Source: Gammaproteobacteria bacterium | Lineage (GTDB): Bacteria; Pseudomonadota; Gammaproteobacteria; Ga0077554; Ga007554 | Assembly (NCBI GenBank): GCA_016191235.1 | Contig: JACPOZ010000049.1 | Span: 1-64,000, forward strand | Direction: 5' to 3' | DNA length: 64,000 bases | Shown: one piece after another, positions 26,519 to 36,453 of the stretch | Layout of the letters: each line of letters opens with the position of its first letter | Numbering within the stretch: position 1 is the stretch's first letter | Program-made: the position numbers and the translations under genes | Notes under the pieces: generated by a model | The model's input: only the letters and a program-made list of their open reading frames with translations | Told to the model about the DNA's origin: nothing | The model's database searches: none

Positions 26519-27721
26519 TTATACTCTTTGGGTATTCTTCGATTGCATACAGGGCAGGGCCTGCATCTGGATCGGTTTTACGCTGCCCCAGGTTTTACAG
26601 CCAGGACATTGCCAGTGTATGGATTTGCCCGAAAAACCACAGTGATTGCATCTGTATAATGGGTTTTCCTTTAGCAGCTTTTCAATCCCTTCCTTGATCA
26701 TCAGCAGGCTGGACTGCGCATTGCCATCGCTACCGGCAAGTTGCAAATCGATCATCGAAACCAATCCCGTAAGCGTAGGTTGCTTTTGCAAATGATCCGT
26801 AACAAACACCATTGCATCATGTTCGCCATATTGATTGCGTAAAAATTCAACCAACGCGGATATGGGCACAATGCGGGGGTATTTCTGCACCAGTTTCTTC
26901 AGATAGTCCATCATCTCCGTCGGATTCTCCAAGGCGTGATAGCAGCCCAGCATCGGCGGAATCACCTCGGAGAGATACTCCGGATCCTGCGCCTCAACGC
27001 GCTGATAGGTTTGCAGCGCAGCCTTGCAATCCCCTCCCCCCCTCTCCATATCACCTTGCATGATGGTGGCGCGAACACAGCCGGAATCAGCAGACAAGGC
27101 ACGCTTGATCATTTGTGCAGCACGTACGTTATCCTTCTGCACGCGGGCCTGATCGGCTATTTCGCAATAATATTGGGCAATAAGGCTGTTCAGCTTTTTG
27201 CCCGTTGCCCCCTCAAGTTTGCGGGCCATGTCTATCGCCTTGTCCCATTCCTTTTCCTGCTGATAGATATCACACAGCAAGCGCAGCGCCGGCGTGGCCT
27301 GCCCGTTGACTTCTATCAACTCCAGAAAGAGGCTTTCGGCGCGGTCAAGAAGCCCGGCACGCATATAATCCTGCCCCAGCTCCAGGAGCGCCTGATTGCG
27401 CTGATCGAGGCTCAGCGTTGGCCTGGCGATAAGATTTTGATGGATGCGTATGGCGCGGTCTACTTCTCCACGCCGGCGGAACAGACTTCCCAGTGCGAGA
27501 TGGGTTTCGACCGTATCCGAGTCCACTTCAAGCATCCTGACAAACACCTCAATGGCCTTATCAGGTTGCTCATTGATCAGATAATTGAGTCCCCTGAAAT
27601 AATCGGGGCGAAGCCCTGCAGCCCCTTCTTCCTGCTTGCGCCGGGTTTCCTGCTTGGCCATCCACCAGCCTGACGCTGCCGCCACCGGCAGTAATAGCCA
27701 CAATAAATCCGACGTGTTCAA
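26519..27721 (-). CDS. lapB: Lipopolysaccharide assembly protein B (TPR and rubredoxin-like zinc domain)
   Basis: LapB (YciM; 400 residues) is an inner-membrane adaptor that presents LpxC to FtsH and so controls LPS synthesis. Visible parts are an N-terminal membrane anchor (residues 5-22), tetratricopeptide repeats from about residue 35 to 350 (RPDYFRGLNYLINEQPDKAIEVF onwards), and a C-terminal metal knuckle YRCNHCGFSGKSIHWQCPGC with two CxxC pairs. The start overlaps the lapA stop by ATGA, so the two are translationally coupled. Confidence 0.96.
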   Translation of the reverse strand: MNTSDLLWLLLPVAAASGWWMAKQETRRKQEEGAAGLRPDYFRGLNYLINEQPDKAIEVFVRMLEVDSDTVETHLALGSLFRRRGEVDRAIRIHQNLIARPTLSLDQRNQALLELGQDYMRAGLLDRAESLFLELIEVNGQATPALRLLCDIYQQEKEWDKAIDMARKLEGATGKKLNSLIAQYYCEIADQARVQKDNVRAAQMIKRALSADSGCVRATIMQGDMERGGGDCKAALQTYQRVEAQDPEYLSEVIPPMLGCYHALENPTEMMDYLKKLVQKYPRIVPISALVEFLRNQYGEHDAMVFVTDHLQKQPTLTGLVSMIDLQLAGSDGNAQSSLLMIKEGIEKLLKENPLYRCNHCGFSGKSIHWQCPGCKTWGSVKPIQMQALPCMQSKNTQRV

Positions 27722-28011
27722 CGTTCATCCCGGATCGGCAGAGAACGCAAATTGACAAGCTCTGTTTCGGTAGTCTTGGCTGCCTTGCGCAGCCCGGTAA
27801 TCTCCCGTTTTAATTGTATGATCACGCTCAGGCTGGCCAGAATACCGCAAAGGGCACCTATCACCAGGGAGATCACTACCACGAGGGACAAGGATAGCTG
27901 CCAGCTACCGAAATAGTAGTCGAGCTGCACGGGTTGAGAGTTAAGAACGGCGAAACCCAGGCCGATTGTGAGCACCACCAGAAAGATGATGAGATAGATA
28001 ATGCGCAACAT
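27718..28011 (-). CDS. lapA: Lipopolysaccharide assembly protein A (DUF1049)
   Basis: LapA is a 97-residue inner-membrane protein with two helices (about 3-23 and 42-66) separated by the conserved AVLNSQPVQLDYYFGSW segment, then a short coiled-coil (LKREITGLRKAAKTTETELVNL). It works with LapB in LPS assembly control. It overlaps lapB by 4 bp and lies 69 nt downstream of ihfB. Confidence 0.94.
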   Translation of the reverse strand: MLRIIYLIIFLVVLTIGLGFAVLNSQPVQLDYYFGSWQLSLSLVVVISLVIGALCGILASLSVIIQLKREITGLRKAAKTTETELVNLRSLPIRDER

Positions 28012-28080
28012 ACCCCTCCTCTCTTTGGGTTACGAACAGACAGTCACTTCAACACAACGAAAGGGGTAGGAAACCCACAC

Positions 28081-28404
28081 TCACATACTGCCGCCCGCCT
28101 GTTGCTCCATGCTGCTGTTAACCCGGTCACGCAACTCCTTGCCTGGCTTAAAGTGCGGCACATATTTACCTGGCAGAGGAACGGCTTCGCCGGTTTTTGG
28201 GTTTCTCCCCATGCGCGGCAGCCGGTGGTGCAAGGAAAAACTGCCAAACCCGCGGATTTCGATGCGCTCCCCACCCGCCAGCGCCTGAGCCATTTGCTCG
28301 ATGATGGTCTTGACCGAGAACTCAACATCTTTGTAGGTCAAATGATTCAGCTTTTGTGCAAGTGCCTCGATCAACTCGGACTTGGTCATTGCTTTTATAT
28401 CCAT
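28081..28404 (-). CDS. ihfB: Integration host factor subunit beta
   Basis: IhfB is a 107-residue HU/IHF-fold DNA-bending protein. [11 protein letters not shown] at the start, [28 protein letters not shown] (the arm with the intercalating proline) and [15 protein letters not shown] are all typical. Two ATGs are possible; the first (28404) is preceded by GGGGAG at good distance, the second, five codons later, by nothing, so the first was chosen although family members commonly begin at MTKSEL. The order rpsA-ihfB-lapA is conserved in the class. Confidence 0.95.
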   Translation of the reverse strand: MDIKAMTKSELIEALAQKLNHLTYKDVEFSVKTIIEQMAQALAGGERIEIRGFGSFSLHHRLPRMGRNPKTGEAVPLPGKYVPHFKPGKELRDRVNSSMEQQAGGSM

Positions 28405-28624
28405 GCTTCAACTCCCCAATAGACTTTTGACTGAATCATCCGGCAACTCTGCTCCTGCGTTGCCCTCGGCCACCGCTCCCGGCGGCGCGGCTCTACCTCC
28501 CCCCTGGAGTCAAACCTTCGTCCATCCATGAACGCCTGGCGACCTTTAGGAGGCAACACAGCGTGAAATTTTCACGAATAAAAACTCTAATTCGAATTCT
28601 TTTTGAAACAATAATAATTATGTA

Positions 28625-28669
28625 GGGTGCGTCCCACGCACCATCATCGTTGATGCGTGGGACGCACCC
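28625..28669. repeat. Palindromic GGGTGCGTCCCACGCACC element, copy 2
   Basis: Arms 28625-28642 and 28653-28669 pair nearly perfectly around a 10-nt centre. It is the same family as 114-170, with one base of the arm changed compensatorily in both halves (T to C, A to G), which indicates that the hairpin itself is maintained. Confidence 0.78.
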
Positions 28670-28734
28670 TGCGACACTGTACTTTTAATTCAGCAGTGGA
28701 ATAAATCGCCAATCGTTCACCACAGCCAAACAAG

Positions 28735-28764
28735 AATAGAGGCACAGGTACCTGCACCTCTATT
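28735..28764 (-). terminator. Hairpin 3' of rpsA
   Basis: AATAGAGG and CCTCTATT form the outer stem and CAGGTACCTG the inner palindrome, with a two-base internal mismatch. On the minus strand it is followed by CTTGTTTGG. It lies 28 nt past the rpsA stop and is a plausible terminator or 3'-stabilising structure. Confidence 0.55.
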
Positions 28765-28791
28765 ACTGTCACACCATTTACTTCTTGCGGA

Positions 28792-30465
28792 TTACTCGAC
28801 TCTGCTTTCCATCTTTTCCTTGATGAGGTCACCCAGGGTGGTTGCACCTCCGGATCCCTTGGTGTATTCCTGCATCACCTCGGCCTCTTCCTCGTGATCC
28901 TTGGCCTTGACGGACAAGACGATGGTGCGGTTTTTACGGTCAACGCCCATGAATTTGGCCTCGACCTGATCGCCCACCTTCAGCACGGTGCGCGCATCTT
29001 CCACACGCTCGCGGCCCAGTTCGGAGGCGCGCAACTGTCCTTCCACGCCCTCTTCCAGCTCAATAACCGCGCCCTTGGCATCCACCTCTTTCACCACACC
29101 CGTGACGATGCTGCCCTTCACGTGATCAGCAACAAAGTTAGAGAAGGGGTCTTTCTCAAGCTGCTTGATGCCAAGGGAGATGCGCTCACGCTCAGGATCA
29201 ATGGCCAGCACCACTGCCTCGACTTCATCGCCCTTCTTGTAGTTGCGCACCGCTTCTTCGCCAGGGATGTTCCAGGAAAGGTCAGTCAGGTGTAGCAATC
29301 CGTCGATGCCGCCGTCGAGGCCGACGAAGATACCGAAATCGGTGATGGATTTGATCTGCCCGGCAACCTTATCACCCTTGTTGTGAGTTGCGGAGAACTC
29401 TTCCCAGGGGTTAGGACGGCACTGTTTCATGCCCAACGAAATGCGGCGGCGTCCTTCGTCGATGTCCAGCACGGTGACTTCCACTTCGTCACCCATATGC
29501 ACCAGCTTGGAAGGATGCACGTTTTTATTCGTCCAATCCATTTCCGAGACATGCACCAGACCTTCGACGCCACTTTCGATTTCAACAAAGCAGCCATAAT
29601 CGGCAATGTTGGTAATCTTGCCAAACAGGCGAGCGCTGACAGGATAACGGCGTGCAATATCAACCCAGGGATCTTCGCCCATCTGCTTGAGGCCGAGCGA
29701 GACGCGATTACGCTCACGATCAAACTTGAGCACCTTGACGTCGATCTCATCGCCCACGTTGACGACTTCGGAGGGATGCTTGACACGCTTCCACGCCATA
29801 TCAGTGATGTGCAGCAGGCCATCGACGCCGCCCAGGTCGACAAATGCGCCGTAGTCGGTGAGGTTCTTCACCACACCTTTGACGATCTGCCCTTCTTCCA
29901 GGTTCTCCAGCAGGGCCTGACGCACGGCGCCGCCTTCGCTTTCAACCACGGCACGCCGGGAGACAACCACATTATTGCGTTTGCGATCAAGCTTGACGAC
30001 CTTGAATTCGAGCTCTTTGCCTTCCAGATGGGTGGTGTCGCGCAGCGGACGGACATCCACCAGCGATCCCGGCAAGAAGGCACGCACACCGCTGGTGTCG
30101 ACGGTGAATCCACCTTTGACCTTGCCGCTGATGATACCCTTGACGATCTCACCGGCCTCCATGGCGCGCTCAAGGCGCGTCCAGGATTCGGCACGTTTGG
30201 CTTTCTCGCGTGACAGGCGGGTCTCGCCCGTGCCGTCTTCCATCATCTCGAGCGCGACATCGACGATATCGCCAACAGCAACTTCGGCAACGCCCATCTC
30301 GTTATAGAACTGCTCCATGGGGATGGCGCTTTCGGACTTCAGTCCAGCATTCACGATCACCATATCCGGTGTCATGCGCACCACGGTGGCCGTTACTATG
30401 GCACCGGGACGGATGCGGGTTACAAAAAGACTCTCTTCCAATAATTGTGCAAAGCTTTCGCTCAT
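28792..30465 (-). CDS. rpsA: 30S ribosomal protein S1
   Basis: The 557-residue protein has six S1 (OB-fold) RNA-binding repeats, the first two diverged and the last four clear (for example [53 protein letters not shown]). It begins [12 protein letters not shown] like E. coli S1 and has the same length, so it is full length. S1 recruits mRNA to the 30S subunit. It lies downstream of cmk, with a hairpin between them suggesting its own transcription, as in relatives. Confidence 0.98.
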   Translation of the reverse strand: MSESFAQLLEESLFVTRIRPGAIVTATVVRMTPDMVIVNAGLKSESAIPMEQFYNEMGVAEVAVGDIVDVALEMMEDGTGETRLSREKAKRAESWTRLERAMEAGEIVKGIISGKVKGGFTVDTSGVRAFLPGSLVDVRPLRDTTHLEGKELEFKVVKLDRKRNNVVVSRRAVVESEGGAVRQALLENLEEGQIVKGVVKNLTDYGAFVDLGGVDGLLHITDMAWKRVKHPSEVVNVGDEIDVKVLKFDRERNRVSLGLKQMGEDPWVDIARRYPVSARLFGKITNIADYGCFVEIESGVEGLVHVSEMDWTNKNVHPSKLVHMGDEVEVTVLDIDEGRRRISLGMKQCRPNPWEEFSATHNKGDKVAGQIKSITDFGIFVGLDGGIDGLLHLTDLSWNIPGEEAVRNYKKGDEVEAVVLAIDPERERISLGIKQLEKDPFSNFVADHVKGSIVTGVVKEVDAKGAVIELEEGVEGQLRASELGRERVEDARTVLKVGDQVEAKFMGVDRKNRTIVLSVKAKDHEEEAEVMQEYTKGSGGATTLGDLIKEKMESRVE

Positions 30466-30569
30466 TGATTCTTACCTTGCCCCATTACAACACCGGGACG
30501 ATTGTTGATCCGCGTTGGTCGCGGGTGATTTATAAACGCCGGATTCAGTAGTGAATCAGACTCCTAAAC

Positions 30570-30586
30570 AAGCCGGAAACCGGCTT
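30570..30586 (-). terminator. Terminator-like hairpin between cmk and rpsA
   Basis: AAGCCGGAAACCGGCTT is a perfect 7-bp stem with a 3-nt loop, 10 nt past the cmk stop on the minus strand and followed by GTTTAGG. The T-run is short, so partial termination before rpsA is the likelier reading. Confidence 0.5.
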
Positions 30587-30596
30587 CTAACTTCCA

Positions 30597-31283
30597 TCAA
30601 GAAGACACGCCTCGCCATAAATCCATGAGCCGTTGCACGACTGCATCAATGCCAATACCCGTCGTATCGACAACGATAGCGTCGTCAGCCGCCCTCATTG
30701 GAGCGAAGCTGCGCGTGCTGTCACGCACGTCACGTTCGGCAATCTCTTTTAGAAGATTGCCAAGATTAACATCCAAACCTTTATCTTTCAACTGTTTATG
30801 CCGGCGCGCCGCGCGCTCCTCGGCGCTCGCCGTAAGAAAGACCTTGAGCTGGGCGTCCGGAAACACCACCGTGCCCATATCACGCCCATCCGCCACCAGC
30901 CCAGGCGGCTCAAGAAACGCGCGTTGGCGATCCAGCAGGGCGAAGCGCACGGCAGGCAACGCTGCCACACGGGAGGCGTCGTTGCCACATTCCTCGCTAC
31001 GCAGGGCGTCGGTAACCTCCTCCCCCTCCAGGACGACCCGGATTTGCAGCTCCTCGTCGGTATCGAACTGGACGTCAAGGTGCGCCGCAAGGGTTTCCAG
31101 AGCCGGTTCGTTATCCAACGCAATGGCATGACGCTGAGCGGCCAGGCCGACAAGGCGATAGAGAGAGCCGCTATCGAGAAAATGCCAGCCCAGTTTTTTG
31201 GCCAGGATACGGCTCACCGTCCCTTTGCCGGAGCCGCCGGGACCGTCGATAGTAATCACTGGCGGGGGAGTTTTGGGCATCAT
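30597..31283 (-). CDS. cmk: Cytidylate kinase
   Basis: Cmk (228 residues) phosphorylates CMP and dCMP. The P-loop is [18 protein letters not shown] near the N terminus; the CMP-binding region has [16 protein letters not shown] and the lid has [14 protein letters not shown]. The start overlaps the aroA stop by ATGA. aroA-cmk-rpsA is a conserved order. Confidence 0.97.
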   Translation of the reverse strand: MMPKTPPPVITIDGPGGSGKGTVSRILAKKLGWHFLDSGSLYRLVGLAAQRHAIALDNEPALETLAAHLDVQFDTDEELQIRVVLEGEEVTDALRSEECGNDASRVAALPAVRFALLDRQRAFLEPPGLVADGRDMGTVVFPDAQLKVFLTASAEERAARRHKQLKDKGLDVNLGNLLKEIAERDVRDSTRSFAPMRAADDAIVVDTTGIGIDAVVQRLMDLWRGVSS

Positions 31284-32611
31284 GGCTGGCGATTATCTCC
31301 GGCTATACCCAGGCCGGTGGCACGCGCCAGCTCGACGAAACCGGGGAACGAGGTGCCGACATTGGCACAATCATCGATCATGACCGGGCCGGTGGCGCGC
31401 AATGCCGCCATGGCGAAGGCCATGGCAATGCGATGATCGCCGTGGCTGTTGATGCGGCCACCGCTCAGACCGCCGCCGCGAATCACCATGCCATCGGGCG
31501 TGGGGCGGGCATCAACCCCCAGCGCCACAAGACCATCGGCCATCACCTGGATGCGATCGCTCTCCTTGACGCGCAGCTCTTCCGCGCCGCTGAGCACCGT
31601 CTCACCCTCTGCGCAGGCCGCGGCAATAAACAGCGCGGGGAATTCGTCTATCGCCAATGGTACTTGATCGCGCGGGATGGTTACCCCGCGCAGATGGCTG
31701 GAACGCACCCGGATATCGGCGACCGGCTCGCCGCCCGCCTGACGCAGATGGCTTATCTCGATATTCGCACCCATCAGGCGCAAGATGTTTATGACGCCAA
31801 CGCGCGTCGGATTGATTCCGACATGCTCCAAGGTCAGATCCGAACCCTCGGCGATGGCCGCACCCACCATAAAAAACGCCGCCGATGAGATATCGGCAGG
31901 CACATCAATCGAGGTCGCGATGAGTTTTCCGCCGCTGCCACCTACGCATATTTTCCCGTTTTTGCATTCAACGGGATAACCAAACCCCATCAACATGCGC
32001 TCGGTATGGTCCCGCGTGGGCGCCGGCTCGGTCACACTAGTGACCCCTTCAGCATAGAGACCGGCAAGCAACAGGCTGGACTTGACCTGCGCGCTGGCCA
32101 CCGGCATCACATAATCTATGCCCTTGAGATGCGCACCGCCCCGAACGCGCAACGGTGGCGTGCCTTTCTCGCTGGTCTCGATGCGCGCACCCATCAGGCT
32201 TAATGGGTCGGCGACACGTTTCATGGGGCGGCGCGACAGGGAGTCATCGCCAGTCATCACCACATCGAACGGCTGGGCTGCCAGCAGCCCCGCTAGCAGG
32301 CGCATGGAGGTGCCGGAATTGCCAAGATAGAGCGGACCCGCCGGAGCCTTCAGGCCGTGGAGGCCGACACCGTGAACCGTGACGTGCCCATCATGGGGGC
32401 CTTCAATATTTACACCCATCTCACGAAAAGCATTGAGCGTCGCCAGACTGTCTTCGCCTTGCAGAAAGCCGGTAATTTCAGTCGTACCTTCGGCCAGCGC
32501 ACCCAGCATAATGGAGCGGTGAGAGATCGACTTATCACCGGGGACGCGCAGACGGCCCTGCAGGTGCCCGCCGGGGGCAACAAAAAACGTGTTTGGATGC
32601 GGTGCGTTCAT
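31280..32611 (-). CDS. aroA: 3-phosphoshikimate 1-carboxyvinyltransferase (EPSP synthase)
   Basis: AroA (443 residues) joins phosphoenolpyruvate to shikimate-3-phosphate in the aromatic pathway. Typical segments are [35 protein letters not shown] and the C-terminal LRVKESDRI and [10 protein letters not shown]. The [10 protein letters not shown] signature has Ser-Met where class I enzymes have Ala-Met, closer to class II AroA forms, which are less glyphosate-sensitive; this is family knowledge, not a test. Miniature element A3 lies 14 nt upstream of the start codon. Confidence 0.96.
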   Translation of the reverse strand: MNAPHPNTFFVAPGGHLQGRLRVPGDKSISHRSIMLGALAEGTTEITGFLQGEDSLATLNAFREMGVNIEGPHDGHVTVHGVGLHGLKAPAGPLYLGNSGTSMRLLAGLLAAQPFDVVMTGDDSLSRRPMKRVADPLSLMGARIETSEKGTPPLRVRGGAHLKGIDYVMPVASAQVKSSLLLAGLYAEGVTSVTEPAPTRDHTERMLMGFGYPVECKNGKICVGGSGGKLIATSIDVPADISSAAFFMVGAAIAEGSDLTLEHVGINPTRVGVINILRLMGANIEISHLRQAGGEPVADIRVRSSHLRGVTIPRDQVPLAIDEFPALFIAAACAEGETVLSGAEELRVKESDRIQVMADGLVALGVDARPTPDGMVIRGGGLSGGRINSHGDHRIAMAFAMAALRATGPVMIDDCANVGTSFPGFVELARATGLGIAGDNRQP

Positions 32612-32625
32612 TTGATTCCAATTAT

Positions 32626-32861
32626 CCTAAAAACGGCAGTTGGACGGGGTGGAGTGTGCGGTTTTCGGGGTGCAGGGCAAGGCGCAACGACGCGGAATGG
32701 TTGTTCCATTCCAAGGAGTTGCAACGCTGCCATGCGCACTGAAAACCGCACAATCCGCATCGTAGCGGACTCACCAAACAGGTGAACTCGCAGGATATGA
32801 TAAAGCTTATTAAAAACATAATGCTAGCCGTCCAGAGCAGCGGTCAACTGCCGTTTTTAGG
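32626..32861. mobile_element. 236-bp miniature inverted-repeat element, copy A3
   Basis: It is inverted relative to copies A1 and A2. It has the same CCTAAAAACGGCAGTTG termini and a perfect 5-bp target duplication ATTAT (32621-32625 and 32862-32866). It lies between tyrA and aroA, which are both on the minus strand, so any aroA transcript starting at tyrA must cross the hairpin. Confidence 0.9.
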
Positions 32862-32976
32862 ATTATGTTAACCACCGTGAAGGTGGCAATGCCACGGAGA
32901 ACATGGAGAATGCTTTTTCAGGAGTCCAAAGGTTCGATCATGGCAGAAGAAAGTGGCAAATCCATTAAAGACCCTA

Positions 32977-33849
32977 TCAACCATTGTTCTCTTGCCGGCA
33001 AAACCGGTCACGCGCGGCTTTGGCGCGGTCGAATGTGGACAAGATACGTTCACCATCGCCTGCGCGAATCGCCTCACCCAGCGAAGCAATATCTGCCATA
33101 AAGCGCTCCAGCACAGACAACACTGCCGCCCGATTCGCCAGACAGATGTCGCGCCACATCGCCGGATCGCTGGAGGCGATGCGCGTAAAATCGCGGAATC
33201 CGCCGGCGGCGAAACGGAATATCTCCTCGCTCTCATCCATGCGCACCAATGTGTCGACCAGGGCATAGGCCAGCAGATGTGGCAGATGGCTGGTCGCCGC
33301 CAGCACTTCGTCGTGGTGCTCCACACCCATTTCCACCACTTCGGCGCCGGTATGCTGCCACAATGCGCGCACGCTTGCCAGCGCTTCAGGCTGGGTGTGG
33401 GGTAAGGGGGTGAGTATCACACGCCGCCCTTCGAAAAGGCCGGTGAACGACGCCTCAACACCGCTCTTTTCAGTGCCGGCGATGGGATGGCCTGGCACGA
33501 ATGTCGGCGGGACTTCGCCGAAAACGGCACGGGCGGCGTCCACAACACTGCCCTTGGCGCTGCCCACATCGGTAATGATGGTATCCGGGCGGACATGCCC
33601 GGCGATCTGCCGGAACACCGCCTCCATCGCCCCCAACGGCACTGCCACTACGACCATATCAGCATCATGCACCGCAGCAGCGATATCGATCTCGTACCTG
33701 TCGACAACACCCAGCTCCAGCGCCTTGCGCAACTGAGCCTCGTCACACCCGCCACCGACGATTTCCCGGCACACCCCCGCCCGCTTTATAGATCGCGCCA
33801 GCGAACCGCCGATCAGGCCGACACCGATGATGGTCAGGCGTTTAATCAT
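32977..33849 (-). CDS. tyrA: Prephenate dehydrogenase
   Basis: TyrA (290 residues, monofunctional) oxidises prephenate to 4-hydroxyphenylpyruvate for tyrosine. The NAD site is IIGVGLIGGSLARSI at the N terminus; the catalytic His region is PTFVPGHPIAGTEKSG, and the helical domain contains HHDEVLAATSHLPHLLAYAL. The ATG at 33849 was preferred to the GTG at 33864, because the GTG lies inside the intergenic palindromic sequence and the family normally begins MIKRLTIIG. There is no chorismate mutase domain, consistent with the separate PheA fusion. Confidence 0.95.
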   Translation of the reverse strand: MIKRLTIIGVGLIGGSLARSIKRAGVCREIVGGGCDEAQLRKALELGVVDRYEIDIAAAVHDADMVVVAVPLGAMEAVFRQIAGHVRPDTIITDVGSAKGSVVDAARAVFGEVPPTFVPGHPIAGTEKSGVEASFTGLFEGRRVILTPLPHTQPEALASVRALWQHTGAEVVEMGVEHHDEVLAATSHLPHLLAYALVDTLVRMDESEEIFRFAAGGFRDFTRIASSDPAMWRDICLANRAAVLSVLERFMADIASLGEAIRAGDGERILSTFDRAKAARDRFCRQENNG

Positions 33850-33858
33850 GCTGACTTT

Positions 33859-33959
33859 TGCCACTGAGGCGCAGAACCCACAAAAAAACAGCCATCGTAA
33901 TTTACCGGGATCTGCATGGCATCAAATCAACAAAAAATCTCTGCGTTCTCTATGGCCAA
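33859..33959. repeat. Degenerate inverted repeat between aroF and tyrA
   Basis: The left flank GCCACTGAGGCGCAGAACC and the right flank CTCTGCGTTCTCTATGG are imperfect reverse complements, resembling the CCACAGAGG elements at 35013-35124. It marks another palindromic element in this operon junction. Confidence 0.45.
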
Positions 33960-33966
33960 GTTATTG

Positions 33967-34983
33967 TTACAAATCCCGGCCAATCACCCGCGCGATACCG
34001 CGCAGTTCGCCCATCAATTGCGTCAGTTGTGGCGGGCTAAGGGCCTGATCGGCATCGCACCACGCCTCGGCGGGCATGGGGTGCATCTCCACCAGCAGTC
34101 CGTCGGCACCCGCCGCGATTGCGGCGCGCGACAGTGCGGGCACCATCCACGCCTTGCCGCCGGCATGGCTGGGGTCAATGATCACCGGCAGATGGGTCTC
34201 GCGCTTGAGCACCGGGATGGCGGTGACATCGAGCATGTTGCGGTAATAGGTCTCGAAACTGCGCACGCCGCGCTCGCAGAAGATGATGTTGTGATTGCCG
34301 CCCGCAGCGATGTATTCCGCCGCCATCAGCCACTCGGAGATTGTCGCCGACATGCCGCGCTTGAGAATCACCGGGGTCTGGATGCGGCCTACTTCCTTGA
34401 GCAGATCGAAATTCTGCATGTTGCGTGTGCCGATCTGGATCACATCCACCTTGTGTTCGAGAAAGGTATCGAGCATGCGCACGTCCATCAGCTCGGTGAC
34501 GATCGGCAGGTTGTGCCGATCCGCCGCACGCCGGAACATATCCAACCCCTCGACGCCCGCCCCCTGGAAGGCATAGGGACTGGTGCGCGGCTTGAACGCA
34601 CCGCCACGCATCAGGCGGCAACCCGCAGCAGCGACGCTTTGCGCTGCGCTGTCCATCTGCGGCTGGGTTTCAACCGAACAAGGTCCGGCGATGATCTGCA
34701 CAGTGTTGCCACCGAGCTTGATGCCGCGAATATCGATGACGCTGTCTTCCGGGTGAGATTCGCGCGACACAATCTTATACGGCTTCATCACACGAATGAC
34801 ATTTTCCACGCCGCCCAGCGCCTGCAACGCCTCCATGTCCACCTTGCGCTCATCACCAATGGCGCCGATCACAGTGCGCTCGATGCCGCGTGACACGTTG
34901 GAACCCATACCCATGGACTCCAGCTTTTTTTCCACCGCCCGAATTTCCTCGTCGGCGACATGGGACTTCATAATGATGATCAC
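33967..34983 (-). CDS. aroF: 3-deoxy-7-phosphoheptulonate synthase, type I-beta with N-terminal regulatory domain
   Basis: This DAHP synthase (338 residues) opens the shikimate pathway from phosphoenolpyruvate and erythrose-4-phosphate. Residues 1-70 form a ferredoxin-like (ACT-like) domain MIIIMKSHVADEEI...IGAIGDERKVD, known in this subtype to give tyrosine inhibition; the barrel has IAGPCSVET, MRGGAFKPRTSPYAFQG, QIGTRNMQNF, LKRGMSAT and DPSHAGGK. It is not the E. coli AroF/G/H subtype despite the symbol. Its place between tyrA and pheA fits the pathway. Confidence 0.92.
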   Translation of the reverse strand: MIIIMKSHVADEEIRAVEKKLESMGMGSNVSRGIERTVIGAIGDERKVDMEALQALGGVENVIRVMKPYKIVSRESHPEDSVIDIRGIKLGGNTVQIIAGPCSVETQPQMDSAAQSVAAAGCRLMRGGAFKPRTSPYAFQGAGVEGLDMFRRAADRHNLPIVTELMDVRMLDTFLEHKVDVIQIGTRNMQNFDLLKEVGRIQTPVILKRGMSATISEWLMAAEYIAAGGNHNIIFCERGVRSFETYYRNMLDVTAIPVLKRETHLPVIIDPSHAGGKAWMVPALSRAAIAAGADGLLVEMHPMPAEAWCDADQALSPPQLTQLMGELRGIARVIGRDL

Positions 34984-35012
34984 AGCACTACCTCATTAAC
35001 ATTAATTTTTCG

Positions 35013-35124
35013 CCACAGAGGGCACGGAAGACACAGCGAACCTGAAGCAATGATTTTGTTGGGTCCGGAGCTGCACTCCTTGACCCAGCCTACACTCTAC
35101 TCCGTGTCCTCTGTGCCTCCATGG
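35013..35124. repeat. CCACAGAGGGCACGGAAG palindromic element
   Basis: The left arm CCACAGAGGGCACGGAAG (from 35013) pairs imperfectly with TCCGTGTCCTCTGTGCC (35101-35117), followed by TCCATGG. The interior of about 65 bp has no gene. It fills the aroF-pheA junction. Confidence 0.6.
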
Positions 35125-35148
35125 CTATATTCATATATTCAAAATAAC

Positions 35149-36228
35149 CTACAGTACGGCGCCGGGATAAGAGCCCAGCACTTTCATCATTGCCGCCTCA
35201 TCACCCAGCTCCTGGAGCGCCTTGGCCACGCCAGGCTCCTGGCTATGGCCTTCGATATCGATAAAAAACACATAGTCCCACATGCCGCGCCGCGACGGGC
35301 GTGACTCGATGCGCGTCATGGAGATGCCGTGACGGAAAAGCGGCTCAAGCAGACGATGCAAAGCCCCCGGACGATTACGTGCCGAGAGCAGCAATGACGT
35401 TTTGTCATTACCGCTGGGCGGCGGCGATTTCGTGCCGATCACCAGAAAGCGCGTGGTATTGTCCGGCTCATCCTCGATGTTGGCCGCCAGAATATTGAGT
35501 CCATAGATCTCCGCCGCCGTGGCACCCGCGATGGCCACTGCCCCTGCTTCCTGAGCGGCGCGGCGCGCGGCCTCCGCATTGCTGCTCACGGTCACATGCT
35601 CCACACCACAAAGATGCTCTTCGATCCATCCGCGACACTGGGCCAAGGCCTGCTGATGCACATACAAACGGCTCACGCCATTGATGCCATCCATCCTGCC
35701 CAGCAGATTATGATGAATGCGCAGCTCCACCTCGCCGCAAACCCTGAGCGGCGAGCTGATGAACATATCGAGGGTATGATTGACCACACCCTCCGTGGAA
35801 TTTTCCACCGGCACAACGCCATAATGCGACGCCCCCGCCTCGACATCGCGGAACACCTCGTCAATGGCGCCATGCGACACGGTACGCACCGAATGGCCAA
35901 AATGCTTGAGGGCGGCAGCCTGGGTAAAAGTGCCTTCCGGGCCGAGAAAGGCTATTTTCATAGGCTGCTCCAAGGCCAGGCAAGCTGACATGATCTCGCG
36001 GAACAACCGCGCCATCTCCTCGCCGCTCAACGGGCCGGTGTTGCGCGCCAATACATTACGCAACACCTGCGCCTCGCGCTCAGGGCGATAGTAGTCAGCG
36101 GCCTCGCCACCCAGTTTAACCTTGGCGACCTCCTGGGCGCACGCGGCACGCTCATTGATCAACATCTGAATTTGTTCGTCCAGATGGTCAATGCGTGTAC
36201 GAATGGCTTGTAGTGCATTGTTGGTCAT
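35149..36228 (-). CDS. pheA: Bifunctional chorismate mutase / prephenate dehydratase (P-protein)
   Basis: PheA (359 residues) converts chorismate to prephenate and then phenylpyruvate. Residues 1-90 are an AroQ chorismate mutase (AIRTRIDHLDEQIQMLINERAACAQEVAKVK), about 93-270 a prephenate dehydratase (IAFLGPEGTFTQAA, VPVENSTEGVVNHTLD, with the Thr-Arg-Phe motif in DNTTRFLVIG), and 280-355 an ACT domain for phenylalanine inhibition (RPGALHRLLEPLFRHGISMTRIESRPSR). All three parts look intact. Confidence 0.97.
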   Translation of the reverse strand: MTNNALQAIRTRIDHLDEQIQMLINERAACAQEVAKVKLGGEAADYYRPEREAQVLRNVLARNTGPLSGEEMARLFREIMSACLALEQPMKIAFLGPEGTFTQAAALKHFGHSVRTVSHGAIDEVFRDVEAGASHYGVVPVENSTEGVVNHTLDMFISSPLRVCGEVELRIHHNLLGRMDGINGVSRLYVHQQALAQCRGWIEEHLCGVEHVTVSSNAEAARRAAQEAGAVAIAGATAAEIYGLNILAANIEDEPDNTTRFLVIGTKSPPPSGNDKTSLLLSARNRPGALHRLLEPLFRHGISMTRIESRPSRRGMWDYVFFIDIEGHSQEPGVAKALQELGDEAAMMKVLGSYPGAVL

Positions 36229-36310
36229 AGTAAATAAACAGGGTTATGTGCCGGTTTTGCTGCTTGGCCCTTTCCGCTTGCCACTGCCTTTATCTAAAAA
36301 ACTCAGTTTT

Positions 36311-36433
36311 CCACAAAAGTCACGAAAAAACACGAAAATATTCAAACACATATCGCGTGTTACTTGCCACCCAGTGAATTGCTGAAGTAATCCATGTTTT
36401 TGTTTTATTTCGTGAATTTTGTGTTTTTCGTGG
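36311..36433. repeat. CCACGAAAAACACGAAA-type palindromic element, copy B3
   Basis: The left arm CCACAAAAGTCACGAAAAAA starts at 36311; the right arm (TTTCGTGAATTTTGTGTTTTTCGTGG) ends at 36433. It fills the serA-pheA junction and is more diverged than copies B1 and B2. Confidence 0.65.
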
Positions 36434-36453
36434 ACAAAAAGCGGTTGTAAGGT

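Larger units (their letters stand above)
28405..28791. other. 387-bp gene-free region between rpsA and ihfB
   Basis: It holds the rpsA hairpin (28735-28764), a GGGTGCG-family palindrome (28625-28669), an AT-rich stretch at 28575-28622, and presumably the ihfB promoter. A 20-codon GTG frame on the plus strand after AGGAGG (28548-28553) is noted but not called. Nothing else is apparent. Confidence 0.6.

Noticed and set aside
28563-28625. 20-codon GTG frame after AGGAGG in the rpsA-ihfB gap
   Set aside because: The ribosome-binding site and spacing look good, but the peptide is only 20 residues of AT-rich sequence and the frame ends at the edge of a palindromic repeat; chance is more likely.
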